Shown one piece after another: positions 33,281-44,254 of a stretch of 64,000 nucleotides of DNA (position 1 is its first letter; each line of letters begins with the position of its first letter). The stretch is from assembly GCA_032358165.1 (NCBI GenBank), contig JAALGY010000020.1, positions 1,550,001 through 1,614,000 on the forward strand. The letters run 5' to 3'. The translations under genes and the position numbers were made by a program. The DNA is from Diplosphaera chodatii (Eukaryota > Chlorophyta > Trebouxiophyceae > Prasiolales > Stichococcaceae). The notes beneath the pieces are model-generated. The model had not been told where the DNA came from. It saw nothing but the letters and a program-made list of their open reading frames with translations, and did no database searches.

Positions 33281-35377
33281 ATGGCTTCTGAACTTGCAGA
33301 GGCGACCGGCGGCAAGCGGGGCGCGATGCGAGCCGGCTTGATCATCACCGCGGTGGCTCTGATTGGGCTGTGCGCAGCGCCTCTGCCCACAGCAGGTGTG
33401 GGGCCTTGGTTGTTTTTGGAGACTTTCGTTAGGCCATGCATTTTGTTCTGCCTCTCAGCGCCGGCGGTGCATCCACTCAAACCTCTGCACGCCATCCTGC
33501 CCTGTGCGTGGCACTTGCAACCGGTGGCAAGGTGGAGGACGAGCGGCTTGGGTCTGCAGGCCAGGATGGCTCGGCCACCGTCACGACGACCTTCAACCTG
33601 TATGGCAACTCCGTGGAGCCGTTCGACGACGCGAAGCAGAGCGCGCTGAAGACGGCGGTGGCGCAGTCGGCGGGGCACGGCGTCACCGCTGGCAACGTGC
33701 AGATCGCTGTGGGTCAAACATATGCGGACCAGCAGAAGGTGTGCAGCGCTCAGCGCTGAGTTGACAGGCCGGACATCCAGGCCTGACACGACTGTGCGAG
33801 ATCTGCTGGTGTCCTGTGGTGGTACTTCAGTGTCACACATGACAACCCTGTGCTGCAGAGTGGGCGGCGGCGGCTGCTGCAGAATCCTGGCACCCTGGTG
33901 CAGCCCGGCGTGCAAGTGACGACCCAGACACAGACGACGCAGCAGCTGGCGGCGTCGGTGTCGGAGAGCATCGACAATGCAGTGCAGAACAACCAGATTG
34001 CACAGGTACCTCCATGCACCTCCTGCTCACTGTCCTGGTACACGGTACCCGCCTGCTGTCGGGGAGATATCAGGGGAACTCCATCAGGAAAGCTTCAGAA
34101 ATTGCACCCCGTGTTACAGGTGTACAGCGCCAACGGCGGCCAGGCAGATTACACCACGATTGTGACCGCCAGCAACACGGGCAGCAGCGGCGGCAGCTCC
34201 CCCAGCAGCACCTCGCCCTCCCCCAGCGACAGCAGCAGCAGCCCGGACACGAGCAGCAGCCCCGACAGCGGCAGCACGAACAGCAGCCCCAGCGGCGGCG
34301 GCGGCGGCGGCTCATCCTTTCCAACCTGGGTCATCGCGATCATTGTCATCCTGGTGAGGGCTTGCACGGCTGGCATGTGGAGACTTGTGACACACCACCT
34401 GCCTGTGTGCAATGTGCTATTCCAGCGGCGCAACACCATGCGCTGCATCTGGCGCCAGGTGCTGCTGGTGGTGGGGCTGCTGGTGGGCTGCCTGTGCTGG
34501 CGCAGGCGCAGCAAGCGCCGTGCCATCCAGGCGCAGGAATTCCACGCGGCCACCTACTTCAGCAACTCTGAGTGCGTCTGCTGCGCACCTCATACCCCAC
34601 TGCACCCAACCTGTCGAGCGCCAGGTCAAGGCATACGATGAACAGCATGACATGGCAGGAGCAGTGTTGAGCAGCGTTGTGTATAGTATGTAAGTATGAT
34701 ACTGCCGACCAAGTGCAGGGGTCTTGGCGCCAAGGTGTCAGACACGTGGGGTGGCATCAAGGAGGGCACCGCCGGCTTCTTCTCCAGGTTCCGCAAGGCG
34801 CCGCTGCCGATCGTGGCCACCACATCGCCCGCGCCGGCCAACCCCACCACGCCCTTCAGCCAAGTCGGTGAGCTTGCTGGCACATGGCTGCATCGCGGCG
34901 ACTGTCACCTCACAGCCATGCAGCGTTGAGCAGTTCCCAGCCCTGACCATCAGGACATCAGCCACTGGCACCGTTCGTTGCGATGTTATCAGGTGCGTTA
35001 CATGATATGGTACATCTTCTCCTGTAGGCTTTGGCGGCAGCCCGACACCAGGCATCACGCGCACGAACTCTGGAGGCAACATGAGCGGCGACAAGTACGG
35101 TGGCTTTGTCACCCGCGCTCCGACAACACCCAAGGTGCCATGCCGTACATAGAGAGAGAGAGCAGTGTGCATCCCCTCCTGTCTCGTCCTCCTCAGCAGC
35201 TCTCCGTTACCTTCTGGGTGATCATCTACGCCAAGCAGTGCTGTACTGCACATGCAGGGGTCCTCAATCCCGTCACCTGGCGCATACCAAGCGGCACCCA
35301 AGGTCTCCAGCCCGGGCCTGTACACACCCAAGCGCGCCGGCCGGCTGGAGTCCCTCAAGGACATCAGCGACATTTGA
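33281..35377 (+). CDS. Type I single-pass membrane protein of unknown function (8 exons)
   Basis: I do not recognise a named family. The ATG at 33281 begins a short polar stretch and then a signal-like segment (MRAGLIITAVALIGLCAAPL). The exon 1-2 junction is unresolved (donor at 33396 or 33409). The other exons join in phase: to 33738, then 33859-34005, 34120-34353, 34459-34571, 34719-34867, 35028-35134 and 35258-35377. The outer part contains TVTTTFNLYGNSVEPFDDAK, ALKTAVAQSAGHGVTAGNVQ and SGRRRLLQNPG, all common in algal surface proteins. A long Ser/Pro/Asp/Gly linker follows, then one membrane helix (TWVIAIIVILVLLVVGLLVG), the basic stop-transfer CWRRRSKRRAIQ, and a cytosolic tail rich in Pro/Thr/Ser/Gly ending LESLKDISDI. 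Possibly a wall or adhesion receptor; this is inference. Confidence 0.7.
35151..35162. repeat. Short (AG)6 microsatellite in an intron
   Basis: Six AG units lie in the last intron of the type I membrane protein gene, between exons ending at 35134 and starting at 35258. Confidence 0.8.
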
Positions 35378-36108
35378 GGCTCCTGTAGCAGATGGCTGGT
35401 GCGGCCGCACAGCTATGGCTGCAGTGGCTCGGCATTGAGAGCACCGCGTAACGTCGTGATTTAGCACCTCAGGCAGGATGTGATGACGTGTCTTGACACG
35501 AAACGGCTCTCCACGCAACTTTGCGTTTGTCTGATATTTGACGGGCTGCAGTGCCACGATGCCTGCTGACCATGCGCTTGCTTGACGGCCACGGCCGAGT
35601 ACAGCGCCGGCGACCGAATTGCTCACTTTCACATTGCATGTATATCTCAATCTGCCACACTGTAAACTGACCACGGCAAGTGATTCAATGACCTCAAATG
35701 CAGACGTGCTGATCACCTAAGCTGCGATGCTGCATCCAGCTCCTGTGCTTTGCCACATGCTACAGGGCATTGCACCTGTACATGCCATCTCGCGCGCGAT
35801 TGCGAAAGGAACGTCAGTCTTGTGCGGGAAACACCGGGTGTGATTCGTAGTTCGACAGCAGGTATCTTGCGGCATGTCGATTGGCCATACGCAATCAGTT
35901 TGAGAACCTGCAGATTAGCAGGTCTACCACCCCCATCAGGAGAGCAGATTGTCAATCAAAGCCCGACACCGCTCTCGTTGACAGTAGCTAGGTCCTGCAG
36001 AAGCTGCAGCCTTAGCAGGAACGCTGCTTGTCGCTTTCGGTGTCGCATAGAGAGTTGACGCGGCCCGCTGCCGCACGCAGCACTAGTGCCCCTGAACAAG
36101 CAGCCAGG
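35378..36108. other. Intergenic, no supported gene
   Basis: Between two plus-strand genes. Only short unsupported ORFs on both strands. It must hold a terminator and the RBMX2 promoter. Confidence 0.5.
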
Positions 36109-37698
36109 ATGAACCCTCTGACACAGATAAAGAACACTCAGAAGGCCAGCAAGTATGAGATCGCGCAGGGCTTCTCGGAGAGCGCCTCCTGGCACGCGCG
36201 CTTCAAGCACTCTGCATACATCTTCGCCGGCGGCCTGCCCTTTGACCTGACCGAGGGGGACCTGCTGGCGATCTTTGCGCAGTACGGCGAGCTGGTGGAC
36301 ATCAACCTCGTCAAGGACAAGGACACTGGTGTGCATGTGCCCTGCGCATGTCAACTGCCCTACTGACATCATGCGTGGAAGTGGCGCACCCATGCATCAG
36401 GCACAGTGCAGTACACAGTGTGCAAGACGCGTCGGCTGCCTGATACTCACGTCACACGCTGGCCGCAGGCAAGCCCCGTGGGTTCGCCTTTGCAGCGTAC
36501 GAGGACCAGCGGTCGACGGTGCTGGCCGTGGACAACCTCAGCGGCGCGCGCGTCGCCGGCCGCACCATACGGGTCGAGCACGTGGACAACTACAAGCGCA
36601 AAAAGGCCGAGGTGCATTGGTGCATGTGCAGCAGAGCATGCGGCAGGCGTCCGCATGTGCCCATCGAACCCGTGGACTTTGTGTGTCTCTGGTGCCCCAA
36701 GAAAACAGGCAGCAGGCCTGCTGAAGCTGGAAGCTTATGGCCATGGTTTAGCATCGTGTACCTAGGGCGGACGTGTGCTGCTGCTGCAGATGGAGGGGCG
36801 GGAACCGTCACCTGACACAGCAGACGCTGATGGGGAGGAGCCAGCAGAGGATACGGCTGCAGCGGCGGCGCTGCCAGGCCCTTCGCAGCCAGCTGCCACG
36901 CAAGCAGGCAAGCCCAGCTGCCCGTGCCACACTGTCGCATTCGACCGGTGAAGCGGTCCGGCTGTGGGGCAGATCGTGGCTGTCATTGCCTGCTCACTCA
37001 TACAATCTGCTCAGCCTTATGCTCTGTTCCAGCATGGCAAGACACTCGGGCTGTGGGCGTCATGCAGGAGCATCGGGGCAGGAGGCCTGGATGGGTTCCA
37101 GCTCGCTGTTCAGCATGCTGCACGAGGAGCCGCTGCCGCCGCCGCCGCGGCCGGGCGCTGCTGCTGCAGGGCCGCTGGCGGCTGCAGACGGCAAGAAAGA
37201 CAGACAGGGGAAGAAGGTGCACAAGGACAAGAAGGAGAAAAAGGACAAGAAGGAAAAGAAGCAGAAGAAGGACAAGGAGGTACAGCCAAACTGCACGCCT
37301 TCGACATTAACATCCTTCCTGTAACGCATGGACCCATAGCGATGTGCCTATGAGCACCAAAGCGAACGGCTTCAATTGCTGCACAGGAGAAGGGCGGTGC
37401 ACGCGCGCAGCCTGACACGATGCAGTCACCCACAGCACAGCCAGCAGCAGGGGCAAGTGGGGGCAGAGACCACGGCGATCAGCGACCTGGGTTGCCGGGA
37501 GCAGCGGATCACAGCAGAGTAGCTGAGGACCGGCAAAGGCAGGGCAGCCGATATGATGACAGGAGGGAGAGGGATGCAGCGCGGCATGGCAATCGACGCA
37601 GCAGATCGCCAGCAGGCAGGCGATATGATGCGGACCGAATTGGCCATGCTCACAAACAGCGCAGCAGGTCTCCAGCGGAGCGGGACAGGCGGCGCTGA
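36109..37698 (+). CDS. RBMX2: RBMX2/Ist3-type spliceosomal RRM protein (about 5 exons)
   Basis: RBMX2 (yeast Ist3/Snu17) is an RRM protein of the U2 snRNP-associated RES complex, needed for pre-mRNA splicing in the nucleus. Exon 1 (36109-36328) begins [20 protein letters not shown] and includes [20 protein letters not shown], a segment nearly invariant in the family. RNP2 is [12 protein letters not shown]1 is [13 protein letters not shown] in exon 2 (36469-36611), followed by [20 protein letters not shown] and [13 protein letters not shown]. Exon 3 starts at 36790 and is acidic/Ala-rich. Exon 4 ends at 37279 with a Lys-rich run ([16 protein letters not shown]); its start near 37070 is uncertain. 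Exon 5 (37387-37698) is Arg/Ser/Asp-rich with [10 protein letters not shown] and [12 protein letters not shown], as in animal and plant RBMX2. Only the joins around exons 3 and 4 are unsure. Confidence 0.92.
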
Positions 37699-38006
37699 TG
37701 TGACTTCCACTGTTGCAGTATTGTCATACACGGTGCGACCTCAGCGCATCAAGCCAGCTGCATATTGCTGGATCCGTTGACAGTAGTAGGCAGCTTGAGC
37801 ACCACACCAATATGCAGGCAAGTGGAATGCAATACAATGAAACAGAGGGCCGTGCAGCATATGTATTATCCTGAACCTACAAACACAAGCAGTCGCAGTA
37901 CAGCATAATGCATGTACATGTGCCACGCCCGTTTTATGAGAGAGGCGAGTCGCTCTCGTACAAAGATGCAGCTGTCTCACAGGAACGTGACGATCTGCTG
38001 TGTGGA
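37699..38006. other. Convergent intergenic region
   Basis: Short spacer between the 3' ends of RBMX2 (+) and the kinase gene (-). Nothing else seen. Confidence 0.5.
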
Positions 38007-41000
38007 TCAAATCTGCCAGCGCCGGGTGTCGAGGGATGCACCGCGCTTCTGGCTCGCCTGCAGACCCGGCAGCCACACCTTGCCGGGAAATTAGATGGCG
38101 AATGGTCATCACTGAGAACCTGCTATGCAGCTGAGGAGCCACGGAAGGGTTGCGGCTGCAGCGAACAGTTCCTGCCAGCGCATCTGCAACACCTGAGCGG
38201 TGAGCGCTTCGCGCAGTGGCTCGTGCAGGGCGGCCAGGCGCACCAGCGCCGTCAGCACGGTGTTCTCGCTGCGGCGCGCCCACGCCCCCTCCTGCAGCTG
38301 CTGCCGCACCTGCGAGGACGGACAGAAGTCCGTCCAGGCGAAACACACGGCACAAGAACACCTCCCTATATCGCAAGTCACTGCAGCTTGTGCTGGCTGG
38401 GGCACACTAAAGCTCTCTTGCAGGAGATATCAACTAGTGGACCGAGGTACTCTTTTACATATCAGCACAAGAGTCTCTCGACTGTTCAATGGTGCATGCG
38501 TTTCACCTCAGGGTGGGCGGTGCACACTGCATGGAAGTGGGCTGCGGGTACGACTGCCACCGACATTGCGGTCTGCGCCCGCACAGATGCGCCCCGCAAG
38601 CCGGGTGCCACCGCACCATCTGCTGCACCTGCTCCCCTTCTGGGCCAGCCCAACGGGCTGCGGCGGCTGCTTCCTGTGCTGTCAATCGGCTTGCCAGTGG
38701 TCTGGGCTCTCTTGGCGCTACCCTTGGTGCTGCTGCCTGCCTCCGCAACCACCGTCGGCGCTGCGGCAGCCTCAAGCAGTGCCATCTCCCCAACCACCTG
38801 CAGCAGCACAGCTGCAGTTTACGTTTGCCACCCAGCACAAGGTGCTGGACGACAATATGGACATTCCAAGGGCCGTGCAATCAGCCTGACCTGTCCAGGG
38901 CCACGCACGGCAATCAGGAACTCGCGGGGCCCACGCAGCAGCGAGGCCGTGTGCTCGCGCGCTTTCACCACTTCCTGCACGCTTGGTACCCTACCCATCA
39001 AGAGCGCATTCTACGTCGACGCAGGATCTGACAACAAGCCACTGAACAGGGCGTCAGTGCACAGGAAGGGCCTCTGGTCTGTTTTCTCATGCAGCAGTGT
39101 GCCTCACATGCGCCAAGCCAGGCGGGATGACACCTTGCGCCACCACATCGCCAGGCAGCGGGGCGGATCGCTGCATGTGGTCATGATGCAGAAATCTCGT
39201 TGGTAACTTGTATGCCTCTGCCACTGGCAAGAGCTGCTGCAACCGCTGGCCGATCTGGTTCGACACGTGGATGGGCAACGGCAGCCTTGCATGCAGACTG
39301 TGCTCACCCGAGAGCCAGCAGTCCGCAAGGCCTCCGGCTCCAGGCTGTCCTCCGACCAGGCGGCAAGCAGCATGCCAGCAGTGTCCTCACCGGAGACACG
39401 CGGCACCCACAGCAGCACCTGGGCCTGGCCCTCCAGTATGTACATCAGCGAGTCCGCTGCGCAGGAGGGTGCGGCGGTCAGGTGGCTGGTCTGCCAATGC
39501 ATGTTGCTTGAGTGTGGTGCTTGGGTGCGTGCTGCACCCGCAGCAGGATGCAGTTTGCCTTTGACAATCCGGCTGGTATCTGGCTGGCATGTGCGTATGA
39601 CAGAACGGATATGGCAACTGGGATCAACCTGGTGTTGACGCAAGCAGCAGGCGGCACCATTGTCACCTGGGTCATCCTGGAACATGAGGTACTCCCCTGG
39701 TTCAAAGGCCTTCACCCGCACCTCCGTCGGCAGCAGCAGCGGCAGGAAGTCCTGCACATCCAATGCCAGCCATGAGCAACGAGGCAGTCAGGGCGTTCAT
39801 TGCTCCTTGGAGAGCACCTTGGAACCTATCATAAATATTTCTAGCACCATTTTTCACTGTGTTGGCTTGCTGCACTTCTGGCGGAGACACGTGGAATCAC
39901 GCTTGCTGCACATCACCTGGGGCAGCACATCAACGACGTTCATGGTGGACATCATGTCGGGCAGACGGTGGCCGCCAGCGCCATTGCGGCCGCTGCTGCT
40001 GCCAAGCACCATGCTGCCGCTGTTAGCGGCCGCCTCGTCTTCGACCATCTCGCGCACCTGAAGGTGGCTTGACAGCGGGGGGTCGTGTAGCTGTGGGCAA
40101 GGTTGATGCGTCTGACTTGGCATTACAGCTGGTCAAAACTGCTGAGACATGCAATTGAGGGGTTGAGGGTCGACCTTCGAAATCAGATGTGCATGCAAAC
40201 ACGTACACACTGAGAGTCTGACATGTCTGAGACTGGAACGACGAAATGTTTGCAGCCTCCAGGGTCGATGCCTGCTGGCGGCATGAAAGGGCAATGCGCA
40301 ACGGAGTGTGGTGAGGCCGCCGCACCGTGCGCAGGGCTGCACTGCCGCCGGATGTGACCCAGGGATGCGCCATCACGGCCTTCAGCGTGATGCGCACGTG
40401 TGGGTCCTGGCACAAGGGGTTGCACAAGTCGTGAGCGCAAAGGCAGCTCGTTGCTGTGTGGACTCGAACCTGATTGCGTACAGCTGCGACCTCACATTGT
40501 GATGAACAACCTGCACAGGCACAGGGCACCACCGTCAACAAGCTGCGGGCAAACGCACAACACACCTTGGCCAGCATGCGGTGCAGAAGGTCCTGCAGCT
40601 GTGGCGAGACGGCGGGGGAGTCGGGGAACTCCAGCGGCTGGGACCGCACGATGCGAAACAGGTCCGGGATGGAGCTCGCTGAGAACTGTGAAGTGCCCAG
40701 AGGCAGTTGCCATTAACAGTTGTCGGTGATTTGCAACACTTGCAAACCCAAGGTTGGAGTCTGGCGCCCAGGACACCGGAGACTCTGCTGTACAAGGTGG
40801 CACATGTCAAAGGGATGGCTGTGTGCACCGTCACACACCGGGATCCTGCCGAAGGCGAATGTGTACAGGCATGCGCCCAGGGCGTACACATCTGTGGGGC
40901 GACCCCTGCATGCAGGTCGGCAACCTCAGAAGGTTTTGGGCATCATGAACGGTGCAAGTCCACATCTTAAGCTGTGTCTTTGCTCGCTGGTGCTACGAAC

Positions 41001-43160
41001 ACCAACACACTCGATCCTGAAGGCCGTGGCCTTTGCAGCAGTCTTGGCAGTGCACGCACCTGTAGCGCGCACCAGCCGCCATCATCTCGGGCGCCAGGAA
41101 GGCGGGCGTGCCGCTGCAGCGGCTCTGCAGGCCGCCGCCCCGCGTCGCACACCCAAAGTCACTCACTGCAACCCAGGGGGACTGTGGGCATGCTGACGTA
41201 CCAGCCGATGGTCAAAGTATCGAAGCAGCTGCAGGTTGGCACATCATAGTGTTGCGCACATGCAACCGTGCCGCTGGCGGACATGAGAACGTTGTCGGGC
41301 TTGATGTCCCCATGCACGATGCGCCGGTAATGCAGGTAGTCCACCGCCTGCGCGCACCATCGTTTGTCAGCTCCTATCGTCAGGCATGCTGGGCTCGAAA
41401 TGCACACAGCAGATGCGGCTGTCCCGTTCAGCCCTGCCAATTCTAGCATGCCAACAAGCAGCAGATTGCTCAAGTGTATGCAGCATGTCAGCAAGGTGCA
41501 GCACAGCCAATGCCCGGCAGCAGAGTGCACCTTGCACATGTCACGGAAGTGGATGCGTGCCAGGTCCTCAGGTATAGCTGCGCCTGCGGCCAGCGCCTCA
41601 CGTGGCAGTACAGGGCCGCCCTCCATGTAGGACATCACGAGCAGAACCTGCGCTCCGTCCTCCACCACCTACATGTGGACAAGTGTAGCTGTGTACAGAC
41701 CCAGTGGACAGTGACATCCGATAAAAAAAGCTGTGCTGTACGCTCCTGGCAATGTGTACCAGTAGTGTGCGTTTCCAAGGCATCACCCGCCACGCACGTG
41801 AACAGTCCCAAACCCGCAGCAGCAGCAGCAGCAGCAGCAAGGCGGTGCTGCATCAGGATGCTGGCGGACCTCAAGCAGGGCGACGATGTTGCGGTGGCGC
41901 AGCGCGCGCATGACGGCGATCTCGCTGTGCAGGTCGGCCAGCGCATTGGCCGACGAAACGCTGTGGCGGCTGTGCTGCTCCACGAGCTCCTCTTTCACCA
42001 GCACCTGCACGAGTCATTAGTATGCGGCTGCTGCTGTTGTTGCTACAGCTCACCAACAGACCCGCATGCTGTGTACACATGCCACCACCTGCCAACTTGC
42101 TGCCAACGTGTTCAGGGCACGCCATCTGTGTGGACTGTGCCAGATGTCACCTTGACTGCATACAGGCGGCTGTCATGGATGTCCATGCACAGGTACACGC
42201 GCCCGCTGCTGCCCCGGCCCAGGTACCTCAGCACCATGTACTGGTTGATGAGCGTCACCCCACCCAGCCTGGCTGCGTTGATCCGCCGTGTCTCCCTGTG
42301 CATTATCCCGAGCGTTGTAGTGCTCAAAGCCTGATGAGCTGATGTGTGCTCCACTTATGAAGATGAAGCAACATTCAGGACCGCTCACCTCAGCGGGAGC
42401 GGCCGGCGCTTGTCTGTGACGCCAAACAGGCTTGGGTCGCGCTGCCTCGGCATGAAGCCACTGCTGGGCACTGCACGCCGGCAGTGAGGGCATATCAGCA
42501 GATGTCAGCAGGAACCTGTGGGTGGTGTTCAAGTCGTGTAGCACAGCCAGGAGCCAACCCTCACGTGATACAGCACGAACAGTGTCGTCTGCTGCAGCAG
42601 CCGGCTGAGTGCTGGGGAGGCGCCGCATCGACCTGCCGCCTGGGCCCCAGCTGCTGCCACCATCCAGGCCGCCGCCCGCCATCCAATCCCAGCTGCTTTG
42701 GTTGCTGTCGGTGCTCTGGCGCATTGGCCGGCGCTGAGTCTCGTTGTGACTGCCGGCCGTGCTGGTGGGACGCTTTGGCGCAGGTGGAGTAGCTGCAAGG
42801 CAGGGCGAACGATGCACAGGTCATCGTGATGTTGTCAGCGTGTGGCGAACATACATGCGAATGTGCAAGGCTACACATCTGCAGCCGAATCTGGTCAGGA
42901 AGCCTACCTTGTGCTGCATTGCCCATCTCCAGCGCTGGTGCCTTCGGTGGCCGGCCACTGAGGGCAGCTGCCACAGCAGCCCGCCTAGCTGCTGCTGCCT
43001 CTGCTGGTGCTCTCTCAAGCAGCTGGGCAGTTGCCATGCCAGCAGGTTCCCCAGGAGTAGTTGCAACTTGAGAGGGTGGGAGGCGCCTGTTGCCGCTGCT
43101 GCGCACGCTCCATCTTGATTGTTGTCTGGGAGACTCCGGACTGCTCTGGCTGCAGCCCAT
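38007..43160 (-). CDS. SnAK/CaMKK-like Ser/Thr kinase fused to a cyclic-nucleotide-binding-like domain
   Basis: The start ATG at 43160 gives MGCSQSS, a myristoylation plus palmitoylation motif. A Ser/Pro/Ala-rich region runs to about 42590. The kinase domain follows: LFGVTDKRRPLPLR, VTLINQYMVLRYLGRGSSGR (Gly loop), DIHDSRLYAVK (ATP lysine), SEIAVMRALRHRNIVALLE, AVDYLHYRRIVHGDIKPDNV (catalytic loop HGD), ALSDFGCATRGGG, CSGTPAFLAPEMM, GRPTDVYALGACLYTFAFGR and MAHPWVTSGG. HGDIKPDN and the SGTP activation loop match plant SnRK1-activating (GRIK/SnAK) and CaMKK kinases. The exon 40057-39917 (MMSTMNVVDVLPQ) joins in phase to DFLPLLLPTEVRVKAFEPGE at 39751, then YLMFQDDPG, ADSLMYILEGQAQVLLWVPR, GPGQVVGEMALLEAAAAPTV and AMSVAVVPAAHFHAV: a cyclic-nucleotide-binding fold with inserts. 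A helical end (ENTVLTALVRLAALHEPLRE) precedes the stop at 38007. Joins between 39308 and 39000 are unresolved. Confidence 0.85.
41816..41839. repeat. Short CAG/CTG triplet run
   Basis: About eight GCA units lie in a kinase-gene intron, between the exon coding SEIAVMRALRHRNIVALLE and the next exon. Not coding on the minus strand in my model. Confidence 0.75.
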
Positions 43161-44254
43161 GATGTGCGCAGCACGGCTGCAAGCTAGGCACTCTGGCAAG
43201 ATCGGCGGAATATCAACCGCTAACACTAGTTGCGCACCCACGGGTGGTTTGCAAGGGGTGGATCGATGGTGTGAGAGTTCGAGACCAGTGACGCACTCGC
43301 GATGGCTCACAAACCTGCAGGTGCGCTGCAATTCATTGCCGGGCACGTGCCAACCACCGCATCATAATATCTTGATCTGTGAGCAGATGACAAGGTGACG
43401 GCGGTCCTGACCTACTTGCCCCAAACGTGCTGAGTGACACAAGATGCTGCGCCGACGTCATAAGCAAGCTCTGATTGTGCCTGAGATGAGATCAACATTA
43501 TGCATCACCGGCTCATTGGCAATTGGCCTTCCGGCGTCTGAAGCAGGTCAAACCAGCAGGCCAAGGCTTGTATTGATTGAGAGTCCCTACCAGCGTCCTA
43601 CTGCCTGTCCTCCTACTACTTGTCAGATAGTGCTTAGAAGACATTGACGATGTCTGGCTCGACATGTTGTTTGGCAGACCATGAGAGCTGACATCACATG
43701 GAATGCTGAAATTGGTGTGTGCATCATGCGCAGGCTTCGTTCTTGCCAATATCAGCGAGAGGCAGGCGCATAGTACATGAACTATATACCACAGCTCACG
43801 TGGTCGGTGTGGACACCTATGCAGGTCAACAATTGCACGACTGTCTGGACGGTTATCACCACCATGACAATCTAGTGTGAACGGATGTGTGCATGTCTTC
43901 CGCCCCTTGACACAGGTTGCAATGCAGTGTTGACGCAACGAACATCACAGTCAGCCACATTTGATGACATGTGCCAAGGCTCTACTCAGCTGTTCGTGCC
44001 TTTCAGCATGTGTGATGCTGTGATGGCAATGTGGATGTGCCGGATGCTTCGATGGAAGATTCAGTGACCTCACCACACACAGAGGCACCCTGGAGCGGGT
44101 ACACAAAACCCTGAACAAGGCTTGCACCACGTCGAACGGGCGTTGCTGTCGGCAGTATGTTTGCTTGCGCGACATAGCGAAAGTCCAGTGTGCATACAGT
44201 TTCAGACAGGTGTTTGTTGGTCTTGAACGGCCTTGGCAGGGCAGCATCAGCACA
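43161..44254. promoter_or_regulatory. Divergent intergenic region, kinase / ClpC
   Basis: About 1.1 kb separates outward-facing starts, so both promoters should be here. ORFs such as 43513-43938 (-) and 43444-43647 (+) have no motif. No core promoter element is clear by eye. Confidence 0.35.

Noticed and set aside
37908..39206. 432-codon plus-strand ORF
   Set aside because: Antisense to the cyclic-nucleotide-binding-like exons of the kinase gene; no motifs and no family resemblance.
41474..42334. 286-codon plus-strand ORF
   Set aside because: Antisense to kinase exons and introns; the minus strand carries unambiguous kinase motifs.
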